Assembly: GCA_947448025.1 (NCBI GenBank)
Contig: CANFLV010000005.1
Span: 1 to 64,000 of the forward strand
From: Oxalobacteraceae bacterium
Lineage (GTDB): Bacteria > Pseudomonadota > Gammaproteobacteria > Burkholderiales > Burkholderiaceae_D
Reading direction: 5' to 3'
Length of the DNA stretch: 64,000 bases
A program made the position numbers and the translations under genes. The stretch's first letter is position 1, and each line of letters starts with the position of its first letter. Below are positions 1 through 7,543 of this stretch, piece after piece. The notes under the pieces are model-generated. The model saw only the letters and a program-made list of their open reading frames with translations. It was not told where the DNA came from and did not search any database.

Positions 1-2
1 CC

Positions 3-575
3 CTTTCACCGTCGAATTCACCGCGCATCCTGAAACACACCCGTGCCATCACGGTGGCGGCGTACGCGCGTGAAGATGGCTTGTGGGATCTCGACGCACA
101 TATCACCGATATCAAGACGCGCGATGTGCAACTCGCCTCAGGCTTGCGCGCCGCCGGCAATCCCATGCATGATTTGTTGCTGCGCGTGACTATCAATACC
201 GAACTTACCGTTGTCGACGCCTTTGCCGTGTCCGATGCCGTGCCTTATCCCGGCCATTGCGACACGATCGGTCCCGATTACAAAAAACTCGTCGGTTTGA
301 ACCTGATGCGCGGCTTTCGCCTCGGTCTCAAGGAACGCCTGACGGGCATTTCCGGCTGTACCCATATCACTGAACTCGCACAGATCCTGCCGACAGCGGC
401 GATACAAGCCTTCGCCGGCGACGTGCTCGATACGCATGACGGCGCCAGTTCTGCCGAACAGGCAGTGAAACCTTTTCAACTTGATCGCTGCCATGCATTG
501 CGCAGCGATGGCGCCGCAGTCGCCAAATATTACCCGCGCTGGGTCACCGGCGTGGCGAAGTCTGCATCCAGTTAG
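3..575 (+). CDS. DUF2889 family protein (5' end cut by the window edge)
   Basis: The reading frame is open from the left edge, so the true start lies just outside; about 190 residues are visible. The first GTG inside (54) is not a likely start, because the in-frame residues before it (HTRAIT) continue the family pattern HTR..-x-YAREDGLWD. The conserved D-x-K in the first quarter and the later GCTHITEL motif identify DUF2889, a cytoplasmic family of unknown function common in Burkholderiales. It ends 56 bases before sucC on the same strand. Family assignment is from remembered motif pattern; no biochemical role can be given. Confidence 0.8.
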   Translation, partial: LSPSNSPRILKHTRAITVAAYAREDGLWDLDAHITDIKTRDVQLASGLRAAGNPMHDLLLRVTINTELTVVDAFAVSDAVPYPGHCDTIGPDYKKLVGLNLMRGFRLGLKERLTGISGCTHITELAQILPTAAIQAFAGDVLDTHDGASSAEQAVKPFQLDRCHALRSDGAAVAKYYPRWVTGVAKSASS

Positions 576-631
576 TGTCACCGATCAACCAGGTAAGTTC
601 TATTTAATTTAGTATCTGAAGGGAAGCTCGC

Positions 632-1798
632 ATGAAAATCCATGAGTATCAGGGCAAAGAAATCCTCGCCAAATTTGGCGTGACCGTGCCACGCGGTATC
701 CCGTGCCATAGCGTTGACGATGCCGTCAAGGCAGCGGAAACGCTGGGCGGTTCGGTCTGGGTCGTCAAGGCACAGATCCACGCAGGTGGTCGCGGTAAAG
801 GCGGCGGCGTAAAAGTCGCAAAATCGCTCGAGCAAGTCCGCGAATACGCGAACGCGATCCTCGGCATGCAGCTCATCACGCACCAGACTGGCCCTGAAGG
901 TCAAAAAGTGCGTCGCCTGCTCGTCGAAGAAGGCGCTGACATCAAGAAGGAACTGTACGTGAGTATGGTGACGGACCGTGTAAGCCAACGCGTGGTGCTG
1001 ATGGCATCGAGCGAAGGCGGCATGGACATTGAAGAAGTCGCACATAGTCATCCTGAACTGATTCACACGATCGCCATTGATCCAGCGACCGGCCTGACCG
1101 ACGCTGATGCTGATGCGATTTCCGCCAAGATTGGTGTACCTGCTGCTTCGATCGCCGATGCGCGTCATCAATTGCAAGGTCTGTACAAGGCTTACTGGGA
1201 AACCGACGCTTCGCTGGCTGAAATCAACCCACTGATCCTGACCGGTTCCGGCAAGGTCATCGCGCTCGACGCGAAATTCAACTTTGACGCGAACGCGTTG
1301 TTCCGCCAGCCTGAAATCGTGGCTTATCGCGATCTCGACGAAGAAGATCCAGCGGAAGTTGAAGCCTCGAAATTCGACCTCGCTTATATCTCACTTGACG
1401 GCAATATCGGCTGCCTCGTGAACGGTGCCGGTCTGGCGATGGCGACGATGGACACGATCAAATTGTTTGGCGGCGAGCCAGCCAACTTCCTCGACGTCGG
1501 CGGTGGCGCCACAGCCGAGAAGGTCACTGAAGCATTCAAGATCATGCTCAAGAATCCAGGCCTGAAAGCCATCCTCGTGAACATTTTCGGCGGCATCATG
1601 CGCTGCGACGTGATCGCCGAAGGCGTGATCACGGCAGTCAAAGCCGTCTCGCTGAACGTGCCACTGGTCGTGCGCATGAAGGGCACCAACGAAGAAATCG
1701 GCAAGAAAATGCTGGCGGATTCGGGCTTGCCTATCATTGCGGCTGACACGATGGAAGACGCAGCACGTTCTGCTGTCGCTGCAGCGAACGGTCACTAA
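632..1798 (+). CDS. sucC: Succinyl-CoA ligase (ADP-forming) beta subunit
   Basis: Forms with SucD the TCA-cycle enzyme that converts succinyl-CoA plus NDP and phosphate to succinate and NTP. The 388-residue length equals the usual family length. The N-terminal half is an ATP-grasp fold starting [12 protein letters not shown], with the nucleotide-loop motif [13 protein letters not shown] near residues 50-62; the C-terminal CoA-ligase domain carries [15 protein letters not shown] and the glycine-rich [18 protein letters not shown] ribosome site sits 8 bases before the ATG. It is followed by sucD after 69 bases, the standard sucCD operon. Confidence 0.98.
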   Translation: MKIHEYQGKEILAKFGVTVPRGIPCHSVDDAVKAAETLGGSVWVVKAQIHAGGRGKGGGVKVAKSLEQVREYANAILGMQLITHQTGPEGQKVRRLLVEEGADIKKELYVSMVTDRVSQRVVLMASSEGGMDIEEVAHSHPELIHTIAIDPATGLTDADADAISAKIGVPAASIADARHQLQGLYKAYWETDASLAEINPLILTGSGKVIALDAKFNFDANALFRQPEIVAYRDLDEEDPAEVEASKFDLAYISLDGNIGCLVNGAGLAMATMDTIKLFGGEPANFLDVGGGATAEKVTEAFKIMLKNPGLKAILVNIFGGIMRCDVIAEGVITAVKAVSLNVPLVVRMKGTNEEIGKKMLADSGLPIIAADTMEDAARSAVAAANGH

Positions 1799-1867
1799 TC
1801 AATTTTCGTTGCAGGACCGGCGCTGCCGCAAGGCACCCCGGTTCACGACAAATCTGAAGGAAACACT

Positions 1868-2749
1868 ATGTCAATTCTGATCAACAAAGATACAAAAGTC
1901 GTCACGCAAGGTATTACCGGCAAGACAGGTCAATTCCATACCCGCGGCTGCCGCGATTACGCGAACGGCAAGAACTGCTTCGTCGCCGGCGTGAACCCGA
2001 AGAAGGCCGGTGAAGATTTCGAAGGCATTCCAATTTTCGCCAACGTCGCTGAAGCCAAGAAAGAAACCGGCGCGAACGTGTCCGTAATCTATGTGCCGCC
2101 AGCTGGCGCCGCTGCGGCTATCTGGGAAGCTGTCGAAGCTGAACTCGACCTGGCCATCTGCATCACTGAAGGCATTCCGGTACGCGACATGCTGGCATTG
2201 AAAGACCGCATGGCGAAATCCGGCAGCAAGACTTTGCTGCTCGGACCTAACTGCCCTGGTCTGATCACGCCTGACGAAATCAAGATCGGCATCATGCCAG
2301 GTCATATCCACAAGAAGGGCCGTATCGGCGTGGTGTCACGTTCGGGTACCTTGACTTATGAAGCGGTCGGCCAGCTGACCGCATTGGGTCTGGGTCAATC
2401 GTCGGCTGTGGGCATAGGCGGCGATCCGATCAATGGCTTGAAGCATATCGACATCATGCGCATGTTCAACGACGATCCTGATACCGACGCAGTCATCATG
2501 ATCGGCGAAATCGGCGGACCAGACGAAGCCAATGCGGCTTACTGGATCAAGGAAAACATGAAAAAGCCAGTTATCGGCTTCATCGCCGGTGTGACTGCGC
2601 CTCCGGGCAAGCGCATGGGCCATGCAGGCGCGCTGATTTCAGGCGGTGCTGACACGGCACAAGCCAAGCTGGAAATCATGGCAGCTTGCGGCATTACCGT
2701 CACGAAGAATCCTTCGGAGATGGCGCGTTTGCTGAAGGCAGCGCTGTAA
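1868..2749 (+). CDS. sucD: Succinyl-CoA ligase (ADP-forming) alpha subunit
   Basis: Partner of SucC. The CoA-binding Rossmann domain comes first ([13 protein letters not shown] near residues 13-25), then the ligase domain with the phosphorylated active-site histidine in [10 protein letters not shown] (His252 by count) and the GPNCPG motif. The length of 293 residues is normal for the family. It has a strong AAGGAAA ribosome site and is followed by an intrinsic terminator, so sucCD appears to be a closed transcription unit. Confidence 0.98.
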   Translation: MSILINKDTKVVTQGITGKTGQFHTRGCRDYANGKNCFVAGVNPKKAGEDFEGIPIFANVAEAKKETGANVSVIYVPPAGAAAAIWEAVEAELDLAICITEGIPVRDMLALKDRMAKSGSKTLLLGPNCPGLITPDEIKIGIMPGHIHKKGRIGVVSRSGTLTYEAVGQLTALGLGQSSAVGIGGDPINGLKHIDIMRMFNDDPDTDAVIMIGEIGGPDEANAAYWIKENMKKPVIGFIAGVTAPPGKRMGHAGALISGGADTAQAKLEIMAACGITVTKNPSEMARLLKAAL

Positions 2750-2790
2750 GAAAAAAAGTGGGCCGGCTGTAGGTCGGGCCTGCTGTGAAA

Positions 2791-2829
2791 CGCCAACGGA
2801 GAGCTTCGGCTCTTCGTTGGCGTTTTTTT
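2791..2829 (+). terminator. Intrinsic terminator after sucCD
   Basis: The arm CGCCAACG-gAGAGC pairs with GCTCTtCGTTGGCG around a TTCG tetraloop and runs directly into seven T residues. It lies 41 bases after the sucD stop. Confidence 0.93.
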
Positions 2830-2903
2830 ATTGGCGCCATTATTTCCTTGAGTTCACATAGGAGATTCACCCGAGAAATCACTGCCAAATTTGCGCCCAT
2901 CGC

Positions 2904-2939
2904 TGACGAAAAAAGTGATCAATTAATCAAATTTCGTCA
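2904..2939. promoter_or_regulatory. Inverted repeat upstream of the first pilin promoter, possible enhancer site
   Basis: TGACGAAA (2904-2911) is repeated inverted as TTTCGTCA (2932-2939), with a nested AT-rich TGAT-N6-ATCA between them. It is centred about 100 bases upstream of the predicted sigma-54 start site, where an activator such as PilR would bind. Binding is inferred; only the symmetry is seen. Confidence 0.35.
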
Positions 2940-3001
2940 CTAAATTTCTCGCGTGGCAAACAATGCCAGGTAAAAATTACAGGGTAAATCTGTTAATTTT
3001 T

Positions 3002-3017
3002 TGGCATGGATATTGCG
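3002..3017 (+). promoter_or_regulatory. Sigma-54 (-24/-12) promoter of the first pilin gene
   Basis: TGGCAT-N5-TTGC matches the RpoN consensus TGGCAC-N5-TTGC with the required 10 bases between GG and GC. The predicted transcript start is near 3028 and the pilin ATG is at 3069. RpoN control of major pilins is established in Pseudomonas and related bacteria. The element overlaps an in-frame ATG at 3006, which argues against that codon as the pilin start. Confidence 0.82.
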
Positions 3018-3068
3018 AATATGGCAATTAAGCGGATCTGCCGCCTAAACCATGAAAGGACTTTATCC

Positions 3069-3599
3069 ATGAAACATCCATCAGCAATTCAACGCGGCTT
3101 TACCCTGATCGAATTAATGATCGTCGTAGCCATCGTCGGTATCCTCGCCGCCGTCGCCTTGCCCGCGTATCAGGATTACACCGTCAAAGCGAAAGTCACC
3201 GAAGGTTTGAATATTGCCTCTGACGCTAAGGCCGTTGTCAATGAAACCTGGGTGACGAATGGCACTTTATCTACACTGACACAGGCGATCGCACCGGCCT
3301 GTACATCGACGACGATCTACTGCTTTACCAAAACAAAAAATGTAGATAATGTGGCAATTGACACTGCGAAAGGTGAGATCACGATCACCTTTAACACTAG
3401 TGATAATGGCATCAACCAGCTCACGGCAACGACCAATACTCTCACCTTGATACCGACGATTAACGATGCCGTATTGGCGCCACAGTTGGCTGGTTCTATG
3501 GATTGGCATTGCCTGTCGGCTGCCTCGACTTATACCAAAGGCACAAAAGGTACTTTGCCGGGTCGCTATGCGCCTGCCCAATGCCGCGCTGCCATCTAA
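3069..3599 (+). CDS. Type IV major pilin-like protein (first copy)
   Basis: A prepilin of 176 residues: short basic leader of 10 residues ending RG, then the processed N-terminus [20 protein letters not shown] with Glu at +5, a class IVa pilin hallmark. A PilD-type prepilin peptidase would cut after Gly10, and the hydrophobic helix anchors the subunit in the inner membrane before assembly. Cysteine pairs near the middle (APACTS..YCF) and close to the C-terminus (DWHC..AQC) suit the usual pilin disulfide loop. The start at 3069 is chosen because AAAGGA lies 8 bases upstream; the frame is open back to 3006, but that stretch overlaps the sigma-54 promoter. The head-region sequence is unlike that of the second pilin. 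Confidence 0.9.
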   Translation: MKHPSAIQRGFTLIELMIVVAIVGILAAVALPAYQDYTVKAKVTEGLNIASDAKAVVNETWVTNGTLSTLTQAIAPACTSTTIYCFTKTKNVDNVAIDTAKGEITITFNTSDNGINQLTATTNTLTLIPTINDAVLAPQLAGSMDWHCLSAASTYTKGTKGTLPGRYAPAQCRAAI

Positions 3600-3633
3600 T
3601 TTCAAAGACACATACCAAGTAACTTAAACAGCG

Positions 3634-3667
3634 AAAGGGCTTCTGCCTCCACGGAAGCCCTTTCTTT
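3634..3667 (+). terminator. Hairpin with T-rich tail after the first pilin
   Basis: AAAGGGCTTC (3634-3643) pairs perfectly with GAAGCCCTTT (3654-3663), followed by CTTT. It ends exactly where the next gene begins, so it probably attenuates rather than fully insulates that gene. Confidence 0.8.
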
Positions 3668-4441
3668 ATGGGTACTCACATGCCACTGCGTTTCAAAGCC
3701 AGCCTGATTCATCTCGCGCTCAGTATTCTTCTCGTTTCCACCGTCGTCGGCATCGCGCTGCTGGTCTGGTACCCGGGACTGTATTTCACGGCGATGGGGA
3801 TTTCGAAAATCCTGTTCATCGTCGCTGGCGTGGACGTCATCCTCGGACCACTGCTGACGCTAATTATTTTCAATCCAGCCAAGGCCTCGCTGAAATTCGA
3901 CTTAGCCGTGATCGCGCTGCTGCAGCTGGGCGCGCTCAGCTATGGCGTCAGTACCGTGTTTGATGGTCGACCGTTGTTTGTCGTCTATAACCTCGATCGC
4001 TTCACGGTCGTTTCCGGCAGTGATATTCCCGCCGACGAACTTGCCCGCGCAGGCAAGCTGGACCTGCCGCTCACCGGCCCGAAAATTGTCGGCGCGCGCC
4101 TGCCCAAGGACAAGCAGGAGCAGTCGCGCATCCTGCTCTCCTCCGTCGGTGGCGGCGCGGACCTGCCGCAAATGCCAGCTTACTATTTGCCTTACGCGAC
4201 GGTAGCCGACGATGTCAAAGCGAAAATCCTGAGTAGCGAAGCGCTCATCGCGCATCAGTCACCGGCGCGAGCCGCAGACGCACAAGCTGTGATCGCGGCG
4301 TCCCTCGCCGAGAGCGGACTCAAGCCGACTGAGATCGGCTTTATCCCATTACGTGCGAAAGCACAGGATTTGACGGTCATGGTCAGCCGTGCCGATGCCG
4401 CCTTCGTCAAGATACTGGCGCTTGATCCTTGGGGTAGTTGA
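3668..4441 (+). CDS. TfpX/TfpZ-type type IV pilin accessory membrane protein
   Basis: A 257-residue protein with about four hydrophobic segments in the first 100 residues (first around residues 11-33) and a polar extracytoplasmic C-terminal half. The order, length and the DVILGPLLTLIIFNPAKASLK region resemble the TfpX/TfpZ proteins encoded beside minor or major pilins in Neisseriales, Moraxellaceae and Burkholderiales, which modulate surface piliation. The start is uncertain: ATG 3668 sits on the terminator tail and ATG 3680, in frame, is four codons further; neither has a strong ribosome site. It lies between two pilin genes. Confidence 0.78.
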   Translation: MGTHMPLRFKASLIHLALSILLVSTVVGIALLVWYPGLYFTAMGISKILFIVAGVDVILGPLLTLIIFNPAKASLKFDLAVIALLQLGALSYGVSTVFDGRPLFVVYNLDRFTVVSGSDIPADELARAGKLDLPLTGPKIVGARLPKDKQEQSRILLSSVGGGADLPQMPAYYLPYATVADDVKAKILSSEALIAHQSPARAADAQAVIAASLAESGLKPTEIGFIPLRAKAQDLTVMVSRADAAFVKILALDPWGS

Positions 4442-4561
4442 TTTACCTTAATGCTCGTTGGCTCGTTGGGCGAGTAAGGTTTGCGTTCTTCGTTCCACAG
4501 CTGTCCATATGTCATCGGCGAAGGCTCGCTCCCAAGTGTGGGCGACAAAAAATAGTCGCGG

Positions 4562-4578
4562 CTGACAAAATGTGTCAG
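4562..4578. promoter_or_regulatory. TGTC-type inverted repeat upstream of the second pilin
   Basis: CTGACA-AAATG-TGTCAG is a perfect 6-bp inverted repeat centred about 105 bases before the predicted sigma-54 start site. The P. aeruginosa PilR recognition motif is reported as containing C/G-TGTC, so this is a plausible PilR enhancer. The symmetry is seen; the binding is inferred. Confidence 0.45.
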
Positions 4579-4649
4579 TCGTCTAGGACGTTTCGTGGCC
4601 GAAACAGGTGTTTTTTTGCATTTTATTGAGTTTCCACATGATTTCTGTC

Positions 4650-4665
4650 GGGCATATATGTTGCT
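4650..4665 (+). promoter_or_regulatory. Sigma-54 (-24/-12) promoter of the second pilin gene
   Basis: GGGCAT-N5-TTGCT keeps the invariant GG and GC doublets 10 bases apart. The expected start site is near 4676, 52 bases before the ATG. A second, weaker candidate (TGGCAG-N5-CTGC, 4678-4692) lies closer to the gene. Confidence 0.7.
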
Positions 4666-4727
4666 GAATGGATCCCATGGCAGGTATTCTGCCGACTTGC
4701 CGAAAAAGGCTCAAAAGGAGATTCATC

Positions 4728-5177
4728 ATGAAACGCATGCACATCATCCAATCCACACAGCGTGGTTTTACCCTGATCGAATTAATGATCGTCGTTGCCA
4801 TCATCGGTATCCTTGCGGCGATTGCGATTCCGTCCTATCAGACTTACACGAAAAAGGCCAAATTCACGGAAGTAATTCAAGCTACCTCGGCAGCAAAGCT
4901 CGGCGTTGAAGTGTGCGCGCAAGACAACAACGCGCTTATAGCATGCGCTGGAGGCAGTTCCAGCGGCGTTCCCGCTGACATCACGACTGCTTCTGGCAAC
5001 TTGGCTAGTTTGACTACCAGTGCTGTCGGCGTCATTACGGCAACGGCAATTACCGGTGGCGGACTCGCTGGCGAAACTTATGTTTTGACTCCAGCGATCG
5101 GTGCTGGTGGCAAAGTGACCTGGTCCAACAGTACCAGTACTTGTATCGCCGCTGGACTGTGCAAATTGATGCCTTGA
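4728..5177 (+). CDS. pilA: Type IV major pilin-like protein (second copy)
   Basis: A 149-residue prepilin: basic 13-residue leader ending QRG, then [20 protein letters not shown] with Glu at +5, the class IVa signature. The mature 136-residue subunit has cysteines near residues 57 and 66, and a pair near the C-terminus (STC..GLC). ATG 4728 is preceded by AAAAGGAG with a 7-base gap, an excellent ribosome site. The body is rich in Ala, Thr and Gly, like strongly expressed major pilins. Which of the two pilins is the main fibre subunit cannot be told from sequence alone; this one has the better ribosome site and the more typical length. Confidence 0.92.
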   Translation: MKRMHIIQSTQRGFTLIELMIVVAIIGILAAIAIPSYQTYTKKAKFTEVIQATSAAKLGVEVCAQDNNALIACAGGSSSGVPADITTASGNLASLTTSAVGVITATAITGGGLAGETYVLTPAIGAGGKVTWSNSTSTCIAAGLCKLMP

Positions 5178-5218
5178 TAAATACTGTGCTGATGTAATTC
5201 AGCATTAGTATGCAAACA

Positions 5219-5254
5219 AAAACACCCCGATGCATTGCTGCACCGGGGTGTTTT
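5219..5254. terminator. Bidirectional terminator between pilA and moaC
   Basis: AACACCCCG (5221-5229) pairs with CGGGGTGTT (5244-5252), flanked by A residues on the left and T residues on the right, so it can serve both converging genes. Confidence 0.88.
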
Positions 5255-5269
5255 CAATTTAATGGCACA

Positions 5270-5788
5270 TTATATTTTAGCCACCCAGTCACCCGACTTC
5301 CCGCCATGTTTTTCCAGCACGCGCACATCACTGATCACCATCCCGCGATCAACCGCCTTGCACATATCGTAAATCGTCAGCAAACCAATCTGCACCGAAG
5401 TCAAGGCTTCCATTTCCACGCCGGTCTTGCCATAGGTTTCCGCCTGCACCCTGCAATGAATACTGGACGCCGCCAGATCAATCGTGAAGTCGACCTTCAC
5501 GCGCGTCAAAGCGAGTGGATGGCATAGGGGAATCAGGTCGCTGGTGCGCTTCGATGCCATGATCGCGGCGGTGCGCGCAATACCGAGCACGTCCCCTTTT
5601 TTTGCAGTACCGCTGTCGATGATCGCCAGCGTGGTCGGCAACATGCGAATCGTGCCGGCGGCGACGGCGATGCGGTGGGTTTCCTGTTTGGCGCCTACAT
5701 CGACCATGTGGGCTTGGCCACTGTGATCAAAATGTGTCAGGCCTGAGTTCGTGTCGGTGTTTGCGGTGGTGGAATTGGATGGGTTCAT
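5270..5788 (-). CDS. moaC: Cyclic pyranopterin monophosphate synthase
   Basis: Second step of molybdenum cofactor synthesis: converts the MoaA product to cyclic pyranopterin monophosphate. The 172-residue protein carries family motifs [15 protein letters not shown], the LCHPL loop within [13 protein letters not shown], and [23 protein letters not shown]. The first 15 or so residues (Ser/Thr/Asn-rich) are an unconserved extension, so a slightly later start is possible. It is relevant to the Mo- or W-dependent formate dehydrogenase at the right end of the window. Confidence 0.96.
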   Translation of the reverse strand: MNPSNSTTANTDTNSGLTHFDHSGQAHMVDVGAKQETHRIAVAAGTIRMLPTTLAIIDSGTAKKGDVLGIARTAAIMASKRTSDLIPLCHPLALTRVKVDFTIDLAASSIHCRVQAETYGKTGVEMEALTSVQIGLLTIYDMCKAVDRGMVISDVRVLEKHGGKSGDWVAKI

Positions 5789-5857
5789 GTAGGCAGGAAT
5801 GGTGGACGCTTGATCGGATTGAATGTGCGGTTATCATAGCACCGAGCATTCAGGGAC

Positions 5858-5945
5858 CGAACCAAACCCGAACACAGTCCGAACATCGCTCGAACGCAGC
5901 CCGAATATCGTCTGACCGCAGCCAAAATATCGACCGACCATAACC
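5858..5945. repeat. Eight degenerate 11-bp tandem units in the moaC-bepA divergent spacer
   Basis: Read as 11-base units from 5858, six of the eight begin CGA and the middle ones alternate between a CGAAC-x-CAG-x-C form and a CGAA-x-ATCG form (for example CGAACATCGCT then CGAACGCAGCC), giving a 22-base super-period. The array ends 8 bases before the bepA start and begins 70 bases from the moaC start. Eleven bases is about one helical turn, so each unit presents the same face of DNA. Confidence 0.6.
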
Positions 5946-5953
5946 AGCCCACC

Positions 5954-7456
5954 ATGCCGCCACGCCTACTCCTGACTTTCCTTGCCGGTTTGCTGTGCAC
6001 GCTGCCCATGGCCGCTGTCCCTGCGCCACAGTCGACGCAGAACCTGCCAAGTCTGGGTGACACTGAGCGCGAGGATTTGTCGCCGCTCATGGAGCGCAAG
6101 GTCGGCGAGCAGATCATGCGCGATTTGCGCCGCGATCCGGATTACCTCGACGACGCGCCGCTGCTGGAATACCTGAATAATTTTGGCAGCACCTTGCTCG
6201 CAGCGACGCCCGATGCGCGCGGTGAAGCACATTTTGATTTCTTCTTTTTTGCCGTGCGCGATCCTGTGCTGAATGCCTTCGCCTTGCCGGGCGGCTTCAT
6301 CGCTGTGCATTCCGGGCTGGTGCTGGCGGCACAGCACGAGTCCGAACTGGCCTCGGTACTGGCGCATGAAATTGGTCATGTCTCGCAACGCCATATTGCA
6401 CGCATGCTGGGTAAACAAAAGCAGGATTCCCTGATTCCGCTGGCAGCGATCCTGATGGCGGTGCTGGCGGCGCGCTCGAGTCCCGATGCGGCGTCGGCCA
6501 TGATGATCGGCGGGCAGGGCTTGGCGATCCAGCGTCAGCTTAATTTTAGCCGTGACGCCGAGCGTGAAGCGGATCGCGTGGGCTTGCAAATCTTGCGCGA
6601 GGCGAATTTCGATACCTCGGGCATGATCGCGTTTTTTCGCCGGCTGCAAACGGCAGGGCGCTCATATGGCGACAGTGTGCCGGCCTTCCTGATGTCGCAT
6701 CCGCTGACCTCGGAGCGCATCGCCGACATCCAGGCACGCACGCAAGATTATCCCTACAAACAACGCGCCGACAGTCTTGATTTCAATCTGATTCGCGCAC
6801 GTGTCCGGGTGCTGCAGGATAGCTCGTCGACGGGTATGCGTGAGGCGGCCGTGCAGTTCGAAAACCAGCTGCGGCAAAAGACTGCAGCGCAGGTCGCCTC
6901 CGGCAAATACGGACTGGCGATGATCGCCTTGCGTCAGGATGCGTATCCAAAAGCGCTGGCGCTGCTGCAGGAGGCGCGGGCGGCTTTACCGGCCTCAGCT
7001 GCGCTCGACAGCGCGCTGTTCGCGCATCTGTCGGTCGAGATCCGCCTCGCCGCGCATCAGTACGCGCTAGCGATCCGTGAAGCGGCTGCGGCGCGCATTG
7101 ACTTTCCGCTGTCGCGTGCCATCGCCCGTCAATATGCGCAGGTGCTGCTCGCCGGCGGACGCAACGAAGATGCGGTGCAATACCTGCGCGATCAGGCACA
7201 GTTATACCGGCAGGAGACGCAGCTGCAGGATTTGCTGGCGCAGGCGTATGCGGCGCAGGGCAAGCAGGCATTGCAGCATCTGGCCTTGGCCGAGGTGCAT
7301 GCACTCAATGGAACTTTGCCCGCGGCGCTGGAACAATTGACGATCGCGCGCAATGCGCCGGATGCCTCGTTTTATGAACAGGCGATCATTGATGCGCGGG
7401 AGCGGGAATTGCAGGCGCTGTGGCGTGATGAGATGAAGGAGCGCGGTCGGCGTTGA
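5954..7456 (+). CDS. bepA: BepA/YfgC-type periplasmic M48 metalloprotease with TPR domain
   Basis: Periplasmic protease and chaperone for outer-membrane protein assembly. A signal peptide spans residues 1-21 or so. The M48 domain follows, with the zinc-binding HEIGH at residues 138-142 and the third ligand in the EREAD segment (Glu203/Asp207). From about residue 300 to the end the chain is Ala/Leu/Gln-rich helical repeat, matching the TPR domain of BepA. The length of 500 residues agrees with E. coli BepA (487). A strong ribosome site is not seen; the ATG is supported by the signal peptide beginning immediately. Confidence 0.93.
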   Translation: MPPRLLLTFLAGLLCTLPMAAVPAPQSTQNLPSLGDTEREDLSPLMERKVGEQIMRDLRRDPDYLDDAPLLEYLNNFGSTLLAATPDARGEAHFDFFFFAVRDPVLNAFALPGGFIAVHSGLVLAAQHESELASVLAHEIGHVSQRHIARMLGKQKQDSLIPLAAILMAVLAARSSPDAASAMMIGGQGLAIQRQLNFSRDAEREADRVGLQILREANFDTSGMIAFFRRLQTAGRSYGDSVPAFLMSHPLTSERIADIQARTQDYPYKQRADSLDFNLIRARVRVLQDSSSTGMREAAVQFENQLRQKTAAQVASGKYGLAMIALRQDAYPKALALLQEARAALPASAALDSALFAHLSVEIRLAAHQYALAIREAAAARIDFPLSRAIARQYAQVLLAGGRNEDAVQYLRDQAQLYRQETQLQDLLAQAYAAQGKQALQHLALAEVHALNGTLPAALEQLTIARNAPDASFYEQAIIDARERELQALWRDEMKERGRR

Positions 7457-7480
7457 AATGTCGGCTGGAGTTTTTCAAGC

Positions 7481-7530
7481 AGGGCTGGTCGTTCCCGACA
7501 CGATGTTTTGTGTCAGTGGCGGCCAGCCCT
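7481..7530. terminator. Nested hairpin between converging bepA and the NYN gene
   Basis: AGGGCTGG (7481-7488) pairs with CCAGCCCT (7523-7530), and an inner GACAC/GTGTC stem folds the loop. It is followed by TTTAA. The long loop makes it a less typical terminator. Confidence 0.5.
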
Positions 7531-7543
7531 TTAACTTCGTGAC

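Noticed and set aside
578-1177. Long minus-strand open frame over sucC
   Set aside because: It is antisense to a certain gene in a GC-rich codon pattern, has no ribosome site and no recognisable family.
2904-2939. FNR/Anr-type site in the TGAT-N6-ATCA element
   Set aside because: The FNR consensus requires TTGAT-N4-ATCAA; the spacing here is two bases too long.
3006-3068. Upstream in-frame ATG for the first pilin
   Set aside because: The codon lies inside the -24/-12 promoter and would put 21 extra residues before a normal prepilin leader.
4438-4909. Short plus-strand frames between TfpX/TfpZ and the second pilin
   Set aside because: They overlap the sigma-54 promoter and the pilin start in another frame, without ribosome sites.
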